Source: Leptasterias polaris | Taxonomy: Eukaryota > Echinodermata > Asteroidea > Forcipulatida > Asteriidae | Assembly (NCBI GenBank): GCA_037783415.1 | Contig: JAZGTN010000007.1 | Coordinates: 2,749,501 to 2,813,500 of the forward strand | Direction: 5' to 3' | Length of the DNA stretch: 64,000 nt | Shown here: positions 11,406 through 23,014 of the stretch, piece by piece | How the letters are laid out: every line of letters begins with the position of its first letter | Numbering within the stretch: position 1 is the first letter of the stretch | Position numbers and translations under genes: made by a program | Notes under the pieces: model-generated | Seen by the model: the letters and a program-made list of their open reading frames with translations, nothing else | The model's database searches: none | What the model was told of the DNA's origin: nothing

Positions 11406-11576
11406 CACGTGGCTTGATAGGACACGGTCTATTTATGGACAGACTTTGACGTGTCTACGGATTTCCCGTTCGGAAACGGGCATCATTAAACTATATGATG
11501 CCCGTTTCCGAACGGGACATCCGTAGACACGTGAAAGACAGAAATTGATCGTGTCTTATCCAGCCATTTTGGTTCA
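11406..11576. mobile_element. Long hairpin (foldback) element
   Basis: The core is 11449-11486 paired with 11495-11532: 38-bp arms with one mismatch and an 8-base loop (TAAACTAT). Weaker pairing continues outward to GATAGGACACGG and CGTGTCTTATCC. It is non-coding. A transcript of the host intron would fold into a long stem resembling a small-RNA precursor. Confidence 0.85.
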
Positions 11577-11883
11577 GGACAGTTTATCCAGCTGAATAAA
11601 TGATAAGTTTATTAGAATAGGCCTAAACATAGATTCACACTGAGAAAGTAAATCCCATTAGCATTAGACTGCGCTTGAAGGAAATGAAATCCTAGTGAAA
11701 AGTGAAAAAGATTTGCTGGAAATATCACTGATGACGGCTGTAACTGAGGTTTACTATGAATAGCACAATACCGGTCATCGGGTTTGTCTACGCTGCTCCT
11801 AAACTATGGAATAACCCACTTCCTGAATTAGACAATCACTTTCGCGGGATGCTTTTAACTACCATTGTCAAGCACTCAAGGCA

Positions 11884-12070
11884 TCAATAGATTTCATAGA
11901 GCTGCATAAGCAGAAAATAATACAATTGTCTGCTAAGCAGAAATGAGCAGGATACCAGTCACAAAGTGTACATGTCACATGGTAGTTTGGCTGGTAACCT
12001 TATTCTGGTAAGCTAAATTTTGTTGTGCTTAGCTACCTTTTGTGCTTAAGCAGCTCTATGAATGGGCCCC
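11884..12070. mobile_element. MITE with ATAGAGCTGC(A/T)TAAGCA inverted ends
   Basis: It starts TTTCATAGAGCTGCATAAGC and ends GCTTAAGCAGCTCTATGAA followed by GGGCCCC. A second copy, split by a later insertion, is at 40608-40777 plus 43648-43672. The inner parts align throughout (GAGCAGGATACCAGT, GTAACCTTATTCTGGTAAGC). Confidence 0.85.
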
Positions 12071-12275
12071 TGGTGTTATTCACGAGCATCGAAGTGTGAC
12101 GTCATAATGTTCAGCCTGTAAGTCCGGCTTTGGAGAGATAGCATGACATTATGAGCTGACCAGTGTGTACGATGTGGTCAAGGAAATAGACACATTCAAA
12201 ATATATTAGCATGTAAACATTCTTCTATGCAGGGTTTCAAAGTTAATAATTTATTAAAATTTCTTCTACACTTAG

Positions 12276-12413
12276 AAACCCAGAGGAAATGCAATTCGCA
12301 GAACTGAAAGACGAATGTGGAAAGTGCTTTGACAGTGCTGGTAAGGAGGTGACAGACAGTCATTGTGAACTCGTCTACTACCAAGCTCAAGTTCAAAGAA
12401 AAATCAATAACGT
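12276..12413 (+). CDS. IL-17-like cytokine, exon B (core of the IL-17 domain)
   Basis: The acceptor CTTCTACACTTAG ends at 12275 and the donor AACGT|GTAAGT follows 12413. The first base completes the Arg codon left by exon A. 45 codons then read NPEEMQFAELKDECGKCFDS and on to HCELVYYQAQVQRKINN, and two bases remain. This corresponds to the R-x-P...A-x-C-x-C-x-x-C centre of IL-17 (here AELKDECGKC) and the following LVYYQ..V..R strand region. All three reading phases fit exactly between exons. The two intron phases and the absence of stops support a real gene. Confidence 0.85.
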
Positions 12414-12483
12414 GTAAGTTTTCAGTCCTATTTTTCTTCCAACCCTTCATTTAAAATAATATGACGCAAAAGGCAGAGATTTG

Positions 12484-12636
12484 TAGATGGATTGCACATG
12501 GCGTCATTGACCACTGTCTTTGATGAAAAACAATGAATACGTGCACGCGTGTACGCGCTGCGCACAACTCCCAGCCAATGATAGCCTCTCACGCGTGCAC
12601 GTTTCATCAACGGTATAGCAGACACTACAAGTGGTC
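12484..12636. mobile_element. TAGATGG-type MITE, partial copy
   Basis: It begins TAGATGGATTGCACATGG and runs parallel to the complete neighbour at 12639-12801: GCGTCATTGACC, GTGCACGCGTGTACGCGC, CAGCCAATGA and TCACGCGTGCACG. It ends in a different sequence (GTGGTCTA). The two copies are in direct tandem in intron 2. Confidence 0.8.
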
Positions 12637-12638
12637 TA

Positions 12639-12801
12639 TAGATGGATTGCAATACGCGTCATTGACCGCCATCTTTGATGTAAAACAATGGAAAAGTGCA
12701 CGCGTGTACGCGCTACGCACGACTCTCAGCCAATGAAAGCTCTTCACGCGTGCACAATTCATCAAAGATGGCGGCCAATGACGTCTTTTGCAATCCATCT
12801 A
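12639..12801. mobile_element. TAGATGG-type MITE, complete
   Basis: TAGATGGATTGCAA at the left and TTGCAATCCATCTA at the right are exact inverted ends. Inner inverted pairing continues through GCCATCTTTGATG and CATCAAAGATGGC. It contains a CRE-like GACGTC, CAGCCAATGA, CGCGTGCAC and a YY1-like AAGATGGCGGCC. A TA precedes the left end. Confidence 0.88.
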
Positions 12802-13558
12802 TTGAGAGAGTTGCCACAATATACGATTCAGAAGCCATTTCCGCCCCAAAAACCTCATGTACGCACACAGGGTGCCAGACTAGACTGCACATTGAGTTGT
12901 ACTACGTTTAGACCAAAACAATCACGTCCATCAACCACGTGACCAAAAAAAGCTAGTCCCTCCATGTCACAACTATAAGACACAGCACCATCGTGTGTCA
13001 AAAAAAGATTTTGTACGAGAGTGAGGCTGTGAATTTAGCAACCTGATCCTCTCACTAGTGAAAATGACCAATAGTAGAAATAATTATAACGGGGTGTTAC
13101 TTGATTGGAAAACAAAAAAAGATGCAACAGGAATGGATGTTTGGGAAAGGCATTTTGCTCAATGTTTCCAGCATCAAATGGAGTCCGGAGGCCGGAGCCA
13201 GAGCCATTGCCAAGGTTTAGAAAAAAGTCCCAGGGGTCAAGAACCAAAGGCCCACACAAACCCTTTATACATTTTTCAATAACAAATTTAGAGCGTTGAC
13301 AGAACAAGCACAAATGGATGCTTGGGGCAGAAAGTACCAACCAAAAGCTACTGGAAATTCCCCTCACCCCGGGGTATTTATAAAACATTATTAAGTTAAC
13401 GCCACTGGTCAAAACGCCATCGGGTTAGCCTGTGGTCACAACACGGCTACCAAGAAAATCATAGCTGGTTTATATTTCTCGATATAAACACGCCAGCGTA
13501 TTTTTTCCCCCAGTATCTTTGATTTTAATCGCTATTATATTTTAACATTTTGTTGTAG

Positions 13559-13643
13559 GTTGGGGCAAGATTACGTGAACGTTTACGAGAACGTTTACGA
13601 GAACGTCCCCGTCGCAGGTGTGTGTGTCAGAAATAAGCTATAG
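13559..13643 (+). CDS. IL-17-like cytokine, exon C (C-terminus and stop)
   Basis: The acceptor TTTTGTTGTAG ends at 13558. The first G completes the Val codon from exon B, and 27 codons follow to TAG at 13641-13643. The end reads NVPVAGVCVRNKL, equivalent to the V.VACTCVRP-type C-terminal strand of IL-17 proteins, with the last conserved Cys present but only one Cys of the usual C-x-C pair. A 12-bp unit (AACGTTTACGAG) is duplicated, giving NVYENVYENV. Downstream, AATAAA at 13703-13708 lies 60 bases after the stop. Confidence 0.85.
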
Positions 13644-13702
13644 GCAACCGCAAGATGGCGCCATTTATCTACACACAAACGGGTTCAACTGCAGCAGGTT
13701 TG

Positions 13703-13708
13703 AATAAA
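13703..13708 (+). terminator. Poly(A) signal of the IL-17-like gene
   Basis: AATAAA, 60 bases past the stop codon and before any further gene signal on this strand. Confidence 0.6.
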
Positions 13709-13756
13709 GTGCTATTTTATATTGTTAACAATTCGTTATTTATTTATATTTATGGA

Positions 13757-13928
13757 CCTTATGCATTGTCGTCATCACGCCGCCATCTTAGAGATAAAAC
13801 GGTGACGAAACAATTGAAAGACACATCTTGTACGCGCGCGCGGCGCAGAGCGTGAGCCAATGAGCAACCTAATTTTAACCTCTAGCCCAATGGCGCCCTA
13901 CTCAAAGTACGCCATGTGCATAAGGTCT
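13757..13928. mobile_element. GACCTTATGCA-type MITE, complete
   Basis: It begins GACCTTATGCA (13758) and ends TGCATAAGGTC (13927). Inside are CGCCGCCATCTTAG (YY1-like), GCGCGCGCGGCG, GAGCCAATGAGC (CCAAT) and GGCGCCCTACTCAAAG. An inverted, truncated relative is at 8914-9084. Confidence 0.85.
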
Positions 13929-13929
13929 A

Positions 13930-15779
13930 ACTACAAGGTTATTTATTTATTTATCAAAGTTTCGTATTGAGGTGCATTTGAGTGCTGATATATAAATATG
14001 ACTGGTAGTTTACAAAGTTGAGCTAAGTATCAATTACCTAATCGATCAGTTAAATGACGCCTGGTTGATTATTCCCGATCATCAAATTTTGTCAATGATT
14101 GGTTTGTCAATATTGGCTGATAAGTTATTATGAAATCAGCGTGAATTTAATTTGTGGTACATGTACATTTTATACGTCACAATCTTTGTTGTATCTTAGT
14201 GCCTTTTCAAAAAGTAGAGAACGGGCCTCCTTCCCGGACCTCTACATAAACAAATCTATTCATATTTTTATAAAACTATTTATTGAGAAAAGTAAGTGAA
14301 GTAAGAAAGTTCAGATTCAGTTTACATGTAAGAACTTTAATTGTGTGCGTGTGTGTTCTTAAAAGACAGATTACGGAATTGGATATTATTAATAGGAAAA
14401 CAAATAAGTTTCAATTTCTAAAAGCTCTCCGATTATAAAGTTTTTTCCAATATCAGTCTTCCGGAATATTTTAAAAATCAAGACCCAAATACACTGGATT
14501 TTTCGATTGCTCCAATCAAAGTGAGCCCGATACGTATTTAGATGTGTTTTTTTTGTCTTCCAGATAGCTTAAAATTTGTTTCGTTTGGTCTAAAGTTTCT
14601 GTATCCGTTTAGACCATTTTGAAAGGGATTGTGTTCACCCCCATTTTTTATTTTTGTTTTCCAATTATGAAACGTAATGATCGAAACACTGCGTTGGGTT
14701 ATGTTCGTAGATTCTGATTGGGGCGTGCAAGGTTTAACCAATAAGTATATACTTTAATTAGTACGAACAATACAAGAATATTATGGAATGAATTTGGTGC
14801 ATGTTTATTTTTCTGAATTATAAACCACTTTTCGTCTGCTCAGAACTTGAAGGTCATTTATAATGGTAATTTCATATTCGTAACGACCAAAAGGTCATTA
14901 AATGAAAAATGCGTATAAATTCGAAAAGGAAAAGAAAAAGACAAAATCAAGAAATGAATATTTTACTTAGAAAATGAATGTGTCTTTTTGCCAAACAAAT
15001 AATTTGAAGACCACTCTAAACTCCATTTACCAGAAGTTCCAAAATAAAATGCAAAAGGAATGTTATGAAACCCATACAAATTGAATTACTATGACCTTAG
15101 TTATAGTTCTGAATGAGCAGACGTTTTTTATGTATGTTGTGTGTTGATGTTTTTGTTTTGTATGGTGAATGATGACGAACGGACCTATTGTGCAATTTTG
15201 AAGACGTTGTTAAAAATATTTAAGTAATGTTGTCGTAGATTAGTTAAAAATAGTTTTATTTATTTGTATATATTCCCTTAACATTATTTATTTATGTTGT
15301 GTGTGTGCTGTTTTAGAAATTTCAATGGGTAACTGATGTTTTTGTTTTAAGCTTTCATTTATTATTGGCGGATATTTTTTTCGTGCAAACGAAAGCTTGT
15401 TACTTTTTTGTATTAAAAAAGAATAAAAAATAAAAACAAATAATAAAATAATTGCTGTTGAGAAATTTAAAATCTAGTTTTTTTGGTTCAAATTGACAAA
15501 AAAATTGACCTTTCAAAATCTCACCCATAAATATATCAACTAGAATCTTCCTGAATGTGATTTTTAAGGACTGTTTAAAATCCTCATTTCTAATTCAGAA
15601 TTGTCATTTCAATGAACGCCTAATGCACAGTGGTTTAAGACCCAGACATCGGGTCCGAATTTTTTTTTCTGAGATTAATACATATAATTGTTAACTTGAA
15701 CATGAAGAACTAATTTTTAGTAAAAAAAATTGTTTTAAAATTTGATCACCCTGTTTTTTAAGGAATTGCAGTTCGTATG
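13930..15779. other. No gene seen
   Basis: AT-rich sequence with T- and A-runs. Open frames here are short, lack splice-site support and have no recognisable domain. Confidence 0.6.
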
Positions 15780-15781
15780 TA

Positions 15782-15990
15782 TAGACGATGTGACCTCTGT
15801 TTACATTCAAACCGCCCTCTGTTGACAAGTCTGTTGTCCAAGTCATGTTCCGCCGGGCAAAAAGACGCGTAGTCATGGTAATATTGCGTGTACTTTCTAG
15901 CTGGCTGTCAAGTACACAAAGGTTTTGCCCGGCGACATGCGCGCGCATCATGTTATGATTTTCAAATGACGTCAGAGGTCACATCGTCTA
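15782..15990. mobile_element. TAGACGATG-type MITE with TA target duplication
   Basis: The left end TAGACGATGTGACCTCTG and the right end CAGAGGTCACATCGTCTA are exact inverted repeats, flanked by TA on both sides (15780-15781 and 15991-15992). A second inner inverted pair is CCGCCGGGCAAAA and TTTTGCCCGGCG. It contains TGACGTCA. Confidence 0.9.
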
Positions 15991-16111
15991 TAAAATGACA
16001 TAAGTTTATAAACAAAACAGCAAACATCACACACCCTTTATTAAAAAAGTATCTGGGAAGGCATATAAAAATGTTTGAGAAAACAAATATTGTTTTGGAA
16101 TTACCTTTATG

Positions 16112-16268
16112 TACGGAAGCGTATATGACCATCTTATTACTGCGTTACCGAGATAATTTATCATTGAAACACAGAATCATACCGTAATAACTATAGTGTA
16201 TGATTCTGTGTTTCAATGATAAATTATCTCGGTAACGCAGTAAAATGATGGTCATATACGCTTCCGTA
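16112..16268. mobile_element. Hairpin element with 70-bp near-perfect arms
   Basis: 16112-16181 pairs with 16199-16268 at 68 of 70 positions, with a 17-base spacer. There is no coding content. It could be a very short MITE or a hairpin small-RNA locus. No target-site duplication is evident. Confidence 0.9.
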
Positions 16269-16599
16269 TTTATGAGAAACATTTCGAACTGAAGAAAATA
16301 AAATTTGGACCGAAGTGTTGATGATACGGCAAAAATGCTTTGAAATCTTTGACAAAATGTCCTAAAATAAACTATTAAAAAAATAAAAATCGTCATACAT
16401 TTTCAAAATAAGCCATCAAAGGCCTGGATGAAATGCAAAAACTATGTAATATATTGATAGAGTAACCGTTCGTTGTGGCTAGAAATTCACGGTAAATTAG
16501 CGAAAATGAGGTTTTACTCCCGAAAATGAGATTTTTCAGAACGCTGTTTTTAATGAAAAACGCCGTTTACGCGCGAAAAAATAGCGCCCTCTGTTGACT

Positions 16600-17345
16600 A
16601 TAGATAGTCAATGCGATGCAGCGTGCGGCTATAGTAGAATTGAAGCGGCCAACGTTTGTGTGACTAACAACTGGATTGCGTGCACATTAATTCTCGATCA
16701 ACAGAAAGGTAAGAATGTTTACCGTTGATAGTGTTTGCATATAAGATAACGTAAGTTAGGTTGATCTGAAGATGAGCATTTCAATAAATGTAGAAATATT
16801 GAGTAAAGTAAAACAAGTTTGCGAGCGTGTACTTCGCAAGGAAGTAACGCTAAAACAAAACCAAAAATGTAGTCGGTAAAGAGGCATTCTGCCAGACGTG
16901 ATTTTCCAAGCCTATAAACTTTCAAAGATGTCTTTGTTTATATTTTCGAATGATACATAGCCTAAACTCCTACTTGAACCCGTAGTTTGCATAAATCTAG
17001 GCGATGTGAACCAGATGTTTTGGGGGGTTTATTTAAGAGGGGAGGGGGTGGCGGTTATTTTAATGATAGCGGCCGGCTGTAATAACTAGCTCTGTTCTGA
17101 TTACTATTATTAATAGTAAAAGTTCGTATGTCTTTTATCTATTTCAAATAGCTGTTGCAGTTACAGATGGATCAGTCCAAAAACCCACCTTCTAATCGGG
17201 AGATCTTTGATAAATACATGAAAGGGAGATGGGTCGGCCGCATGAAGCCAAGCTTCCTAATGGTTGCTAGAGAAATAAGTGACTGCAATCTAAATGATAA
17301 TTTACAGAGGCGAAAATTTCACGACGGGTCAGGACATTGAGAGAC
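16600..17345 (+). other. Possible two-exon gene or pseudogene, unidentified
   Basis: A possible donor, CAACAGAAAG|GTAAGAATG, falls at 16708. A possible acceptor, TTTCAAATAGCTGTTGCAG, lies at about 17159, five bases before ATG at 17167. The frame then runs MDQSKNPPSNREIFDKYMKG to a stop at 17338-17340 (57 codons from that ATG). After the stop another frame contains TLRDNFVKFNKSQQFTQKPR, which looks coding in composition, so a frameshift is possible. I recognise no family. There is little beyond these hints. Confidence 0.3.
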
Positions 17346-18377
17346 AACTTTGTGAAGTTTAATAAATCCCAACAATTCACTCAAAAGCCAAGGAGACTTT
17401 ACATACGTCTCATGAAAACCTGTCATGGAGCCGAGGATATGAATTTATCGACTTTGTCCACGGACGTCAGCAACTCAGACGGACGAGTACAATAATAATA
17501 GCAGAATTGAGAAAAGAAGCGGAGGCAAGTGCTCCTGTAAACGACCACCACGTCCGTTAAATAATGTCCCCCAAAAAGGCAAATTTCGGCCAACTGCAAA
17601 CTGAGGATGAACTCTTCAATTTATTCCGGTGATAGTCACTAATTGCGGAATCAGCGTGTTTTTCACTAATTGCGGAATCAGCGTGCCTAAAAACATTTCA
17701 TCCTCATAACTTGATTAAGATTTATTTAAAATTTGATACGATAACGCAAAATATTCAAGCGTCTGTCAAACTAAAAATAACACACAGGACATAATTATAT
17801 CATAGTTTCCTAAGCTGAACTTAGAAACAAATACTTGAAGCGGTAACAAATAAATTTTAAACCATAAATTCTGATATCGTATTAAGTTTTGCCTTTATTC
17901 ATCAACTTGATCGGAAAGCGTCGTGGCCGGAAAAAAGAATAATGCAGAATGTTATTCATAACCACAAGAGGGCGCACTTTACTTTTTACTTGAATTGCGC
18001 CCTCTTTAGAAGGGGAGGTAATTTTAGACAATATTATCGGAAAATTTATTTCTTTTGACGTTGAAATGTTTCCTTCTAGTCCAGAAGAGGTATGTTAACA
18101 TGCTTGGTAATTTTTATAAACTTTTGGACAATTGTTTGTACCGAAGTGTACCGAAGTGTACTGATGTCTGGGTCATATAGGGTTTTAAACCACTGTGTAA
18201 TGGTTTTTCAACAAAGAGTAGATATAGACCATGTAACCTGTAATGTCACATGTTTACAAAAGGGCATGTTTCCATTGTTTGACATCAAAGATGGCGGCCA
18301 GGGCATTTTTACGCATTTACGCATTTTTACTTATTGCGCATTACGCACCTTGCATTTACGCACAACGGATTGCACAA
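17346..18377. other. No supported gene
   Basis: The first 150 bases may continue the possible pseudogene above. 17640-17690 has a 22-base direct repeat (CACTAATTGCGGAATCAGCG). Near 18140, GTACCGAAGT is doubled. 18285-18300 carries a YY1-like AAGATGGCGGCC next to runs of ACGCATT(T/A)ACGCA. Confidence 0.55.
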
Positions 18378-18550
18378 TAGACCCCATGCATATGACATCA
18401 CATGCTAAAAAAGCGCCCTCACTGAGGCCAAAAAGCGCCCTCACTGAGGTCAAAGGAGGCAGATGATTGGACGATAGGTGTTCTTTGTGCGTAAAATAGT
18501 GTGCGTGACCTCAGGGTCCATTTAGCGTTCCGCGTTATGCAAGGGGTCTA
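18378..18550. mobile_element. TAGACCCC-type MITE
   Basis: 173 bp, beginning TAGACCCCATGCATATGACA and ending GCGTTATGCAAGGGGTCTA. It matches 43201-43373 nearly throughout, including the doubled AAAAAGCGCCCTCACTGAGG and GTGCGTAAAATAGTGTGCGT. It is embedded in low-complexity ACGCA(T/C) repeats at 18300-18375 and 18551-18640. Confidence 0.9.
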
Positions 18551-18640
18551 TACGCATTATGCACAGCACATAGCGCTTTATGCACAACGCAGTGCGCACA
18601 ACACATTAAGCTTAACGCATTACGCACAACGCACGACAGT

Positions 18641-20760
18641 CACATGGATTTCAAGCCCAGAACACTTCGATGGTACAAATTTTCTAACAGTCTCTTTCCA
18701 TCCACAAAAACGAGATTTTTAATTGACAATTAGCACGCCGCCATTACCTTTGGCGTGTACCACAATGTTCAAAAGCAACGATGTATATAACCAATAAGGT
18801 ACCAGACCATATTGTTCTTCTAGCCTCGGCTTGGTTACATTGATTTGAATGACAGAGAAACCAAGATGGCCACTGTGATAAAGGTCTAATGACCCTGGTT
18901 CTTGTAGATCTCGTTGCCCGTAAATCTATCACTGTATAGTCCAATATTATCACAAATTTACACAAAACATTGCAGAGAGTTGGCTGTCAAAGCGGCTGTC
19001 ACAAGTCAAGAAAAACATAACAGCACCCACGTGGTAAATCCCAGTCATGCTATACTCCATGATATCCTCCCCGTACCAAAACACACACAGTTTAGAATGG
19101 CCGCCTGGTTAATATCAATGACACCGAAGTCACGCGAGTGGTCCCCAAAAGTCCCATTGAGTTGATTGAAAACATCTGTTCCCCAACTAGCTGGGAGTCC
19201 TTTGATGTCTTGCCATCATTTCTGCGGTTAGAAAATGGTAGATAAGCCCTTGCAAGCCCTCTTAAGTGATTTATTACGTGTGACAGTCAAACTGACAGCC
19301 ATGGGAAGGGACGTGAACCTGAAACAGGTGCCTCCTTTGAGGGTTATAATATTTATAAAACCCGTGTCCATGTTCAAATTAACCAGGTTTTTTCCCTTTT
19401 TTCTAGAAATAATATTTTAATGCATTTTTTTTGTGTATTCAAAACAAAAGCTTAATTTAAAACATTGCCAGAAACGACCCCCTTTGAAGAAATGTAGTTT
19501 TAGAGAAAGAGGTACCTTTTCACCCAACAATTTGAATTGAATGTTTGCATTTATTCCATAAGTCCTTTTGGTTAGTGAGCAGTTTGCAACAGCTAATTCT
19601 GTTTTCTCACCATGTAAACACTCTGGTAATTGTTTATCTCAAAAGTCCCAATTACTGTTAGTGTTAATAACAATGCTCATAAAAGGAAGTTTGGAAGTCA
19701 TACACGGTACAGAAGAAGCATTTAGGTTGAACGGAAACGAACGAGGTCACTTGCAGTACTGGAAAAACAAGAAAGCTTGTTTTAGCGACCGGTGATCAAA
19801 GGACTGTTCTATACAATGATTTTCCGGAATCAAGCTCCGAGTATACATACTCATTGATTCCTCCGCCCCGTGCCATGCGTTCACATGAATACCATTTCTA
19901 GCTGGAAAAAAATGTCATAAAGGAATTTACACCCAAAAGAAAGCAATTAAAAAAGACAGGGACTTTTTGCAGTGGACTTTTGGAAAAACGCCTACTGCAT
20001 TATGTCCGTTGCATCATAGTTTGTTTTTTGTTTGTTTTGTTTTTTAGGTTTTTTCCCCCTCCCACCCTCTCCATCCGGGCACTCTAAATGGAATTGCTCA
20101 ACACTAGCTATAATTTTTACCCTTTTTGTATTAAAAAAAGGAACATGGTCGATCACTTTTGTAAAATTATTGCACTACATCAAAAGTCTCAAATAGTATT
20201 TATTATTGTGTATTTTTTAATGCAAACCTGTTCAGTATCTTTAGCAAGTTGGGTAAGAGTAAGACGTTAACCCATCCCCCATGTGACCACCATGTTCCCT
20301 TTTAAAACTTTACACAACCTTCGTTTTACTCAAACATGAGTGTGGGGTCTTATTTTCTTCTACGGGCGCTTACTATTATTATTATCTCTAATTAAAAGAG
20401 GTTTTGAATATTTTGAATTATGTTCTTTCGAGTTATGTTCTTTCTGTTAGAAATTGCAATAAAAAAAAAAAAACAGTTTCTGTTATTTCACCGCTGGTTC
20501 TATTGACGTCTCAAGGTTGCTCTCGGTATCAGTCTCGTTATCTAATTTTGCTGATTAAACGTGTTATTGTCCTGTCTCTTTGAACCTGGTCTCGGTCTTT
20601 GTTTCAGACTTCGTGACCTGGACTGAACATTGGCAAATGATGAACTCCAACTGGAGTAAAAAGCAACATAAGTGACAAAGAATGAGGGAAGCGGTGCTTT
20701 GTTTTATTCCCTGTTACACTTTAATATCTGCGGGAGGTAAACAGTAACTGTCTTTAGGTC
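18641..20760. other. No gene seen; fragments of dispersed repeats
   Basis: About 19458-19545 (GAAACGAC...CCTTTGA and TTTTAGAGAAAGAGGTA) matches 2005-2085 and 25920-25993. 18815-18850 holds the dispersed CTAGCCTCG(T/G)(T/C)TTGG motif. There are no splice-supported frames. Confidence 0.55.
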
Positions 20761-20789
20761 TGAGTCATTGATTAAAATCATTCAATACT

Positions 20790-21125
20790 TATTAACAGTT
20801 ACTATTATTTTATTGATTGAAGTCACCATACTGATAACAGTAATTATTGCTTAATTACAGTCACGTTTTGTTAATTACAGCCACTTTTTATTGATTACAG
20901 TCTCTATTATTGATTACCGTCGCCTTTTTATTGATTATAGTAAAACAAAATTATTGATTACAGTCGCTGTATTGATTTACAGTCACTATTTAGTGACCGT
21001 AGTCAATATTGACTACGGTCACTATTGATTACAGTAAAGATTTATTGAGAACAGCAATGATTTATTTATTGCATTTATCATTGATTATTTTATTATTTTA
21101 TTGATTACTGTAATCATTTATTATA
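20790..21125. repeat. Degenerate TTGATTACAGTCAC minisatellite
   Basis: TATTGATTACAGTCACT-like units occur about fifteen times with variable spacing of roughly 16-27 bp, several carrying GATTACAG. One segment contains the inverted pair GTGACCGTAGTCAATATTGACTACGGTCAC. The array is diverged and therefore old. Confidence 0.75.
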
Positions 21126-21711
21126 ACTATACGTTGACCATTATAATATCAATAATTGATATTATAATGAATTATTCATTCACCTGGGTTTTACGTACGC
21201 GCAATTCGGTTACTTCAAACACTTTAGTTTTACGTAGTTTTAACAAATTATCAAAGAAAACACGATAATAAGACTTGAACTCCGTGTCAGGTTACTTTTA
21301 AACAATAAAGAGTTTTGCCCAACTGACTTTCATATTATCATTCAACCTCTGAAGTAGTCGCATAATTTCTGACATAATTAGCAAATGGAGTTTTAAATAT
21401 TTTCCACAACCAGAATCCGCATCGTCATCTCGAGATTTGTTTTTGTTTCAATTGATTACAGTAATTAGTTATTACTTACATTAACTACTTGTATCAATTC
21501 ATCATTCAAGATGCCTTGTTCATTATTTTTACCACCCGGAATAATAACGGACTATTATTATTACGTACGGACAATTATTAGGGAATAATCTTGCGGTTAA
21601 CTGTCGGGTATCGAAGAGACATATATTGTAATTTTACCTCCAGGATTTTGGGGTATTTAAAGGGCTGTGTCGTCATGATCAAAGCCTGGCCTGTTTTTTA
21701 TACACATTTCT

Positions 21712-21857
21712 GGCCGCCATCGTTGATGGAACGTGCGCGCGTGTAAGGCTATCATTGGCTGAGAGTCGTGCTTATTTAGCGCGTACACGCCTGCATGCAC
21801 TTCTCCATAGCTTGTCATCAAATATGGCGATCAATGACGTCATGTGCAATCCATCTA
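21712..21857. mobile_element. TAGATGG-type MITE, one end intact
   Basis: It has GGCCGCCATCGTTGATGGAA at the left, ATCATTGGCTGAGAG in the middle, and ATCAAATATGGCGATCAATG, GACGTCATG and TGCAATCCATCTA at the right, parallel to 12639-12801. The left terminal TAGATGG is missing. Confidence 0.75.
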
Positions 21858-22790
21858 TTATGAACTCTCACCATTGATCTCTATTATATTATTATAGATC
21901 AATAATGTCTTTTACCCATTTACAGCACGCGCGTGCGCTCTCCATAGATACGGGGTGGGGTGGGGGGGTGTATGGCACTTGCGTGCAGTAACTTCGTGAG
22001 AGTACTATTATTCTGTGACAGCCACAATCATGCCTGCTTTGATGCACAGCACCCTTAACTTCGGATGTGGTTTATCATACACACGTTTTTGATAACACGA
22101 AAATTACAGAGAGTTTTATTAGCTGGGAATTTTTCTATTTTTTTTATTTTAAGCTAAAAATCAGGAAATGATTTTATTTAAATTCTGCTGAGGAAAATCC
22201 GGCCGTGTATGATATAGTTATTAATGACTAAAAGGGACATTGTAATTAATTACTAGGCTAGACGTACTCGGATGAATTATCACCGATTCTAAAATAAGCA
22301 TAATTACTGGTGAAAATAGAATTGTATCAAAATGAAAAATTGATTGTATATGAAAAAAGGGGGAAAAACTGATTTCGGACGATAATCATAAAAAGTATTG
22401 ATGGAATTCAAAACGTTATTGTAGACATGCTTTTTAATAGTAACTGTGTATAATTGTTAGTTTGCTGGTTTTTTCGTTTAGGGTGTCTGTTGGTAATTTT
22501 TTTAATTTATATATAATATATATATATTGCTATTTCACTGAGTTGAACCAAACCGAGGCGTGCATGAGAGAATAATCTAGGACCCTCGTTTTGAAATGAG
22601 ACCTGACACTGCCAATGGGTACACGAATCAAACAAAATGGCCTCACTGTGGAAATTTGTGTTAATTTTTGTTTTCTTCAACAAAAATTCCCTACGATGTA
22701 ATACCCACTTTAGTCCTTTACCAAGTAAGGTTTCAGCCTAGAACACACCCCAAATATTTGCATGTCATGAAATATTTATTTAGAGATTCA
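21858..22790. other. No gene seen
   Basis: AT-rich. It contains a G-run near 21955 and a TA-rich tract at 22504-22530. Confidence 0.55.
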
Positions 22791-22799
22791 TACACTAAA

Positions 22800-22925
22800 T
22801 CAAAGATCAATATTACACAAACCAGGGGATCAGCTTGGCTTGGCACCTTGCCGTTACCTTTCTTCACTCCCGTGAACCCAGGGGTTCGATTCCCACCTAC
22901 GATATAGATCTGAGTCCTCCTCAAC
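22800..22925 (+). repeat. tRNA-derived SINE-like fragment
   Basis: GGGGTTCGATTCCCAC forms a T-arm with a pol III B-box. About 40 bases upstream, GCTTGGCTTGGCACC may be a weak A-box. No complete cloverleaf could be drawn, so this is not a functional tRNA gene. Confidence 0.45.
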
Positions 22926-23014
22926 TACTTAACTCTCTTCTATTTCAATTTTCAATTTCTCAATGTACCTATGTTGCCGTGTTCATATATTGGTGTCCTT
23001 GGTTGCCAACATGA

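Noticed and set aside
22800..22925. Functional tRNA gene
   Set aside because: Only a T-arm and B-box are clear; no acceptor-stem pairing or anticodon arm could be drawn.
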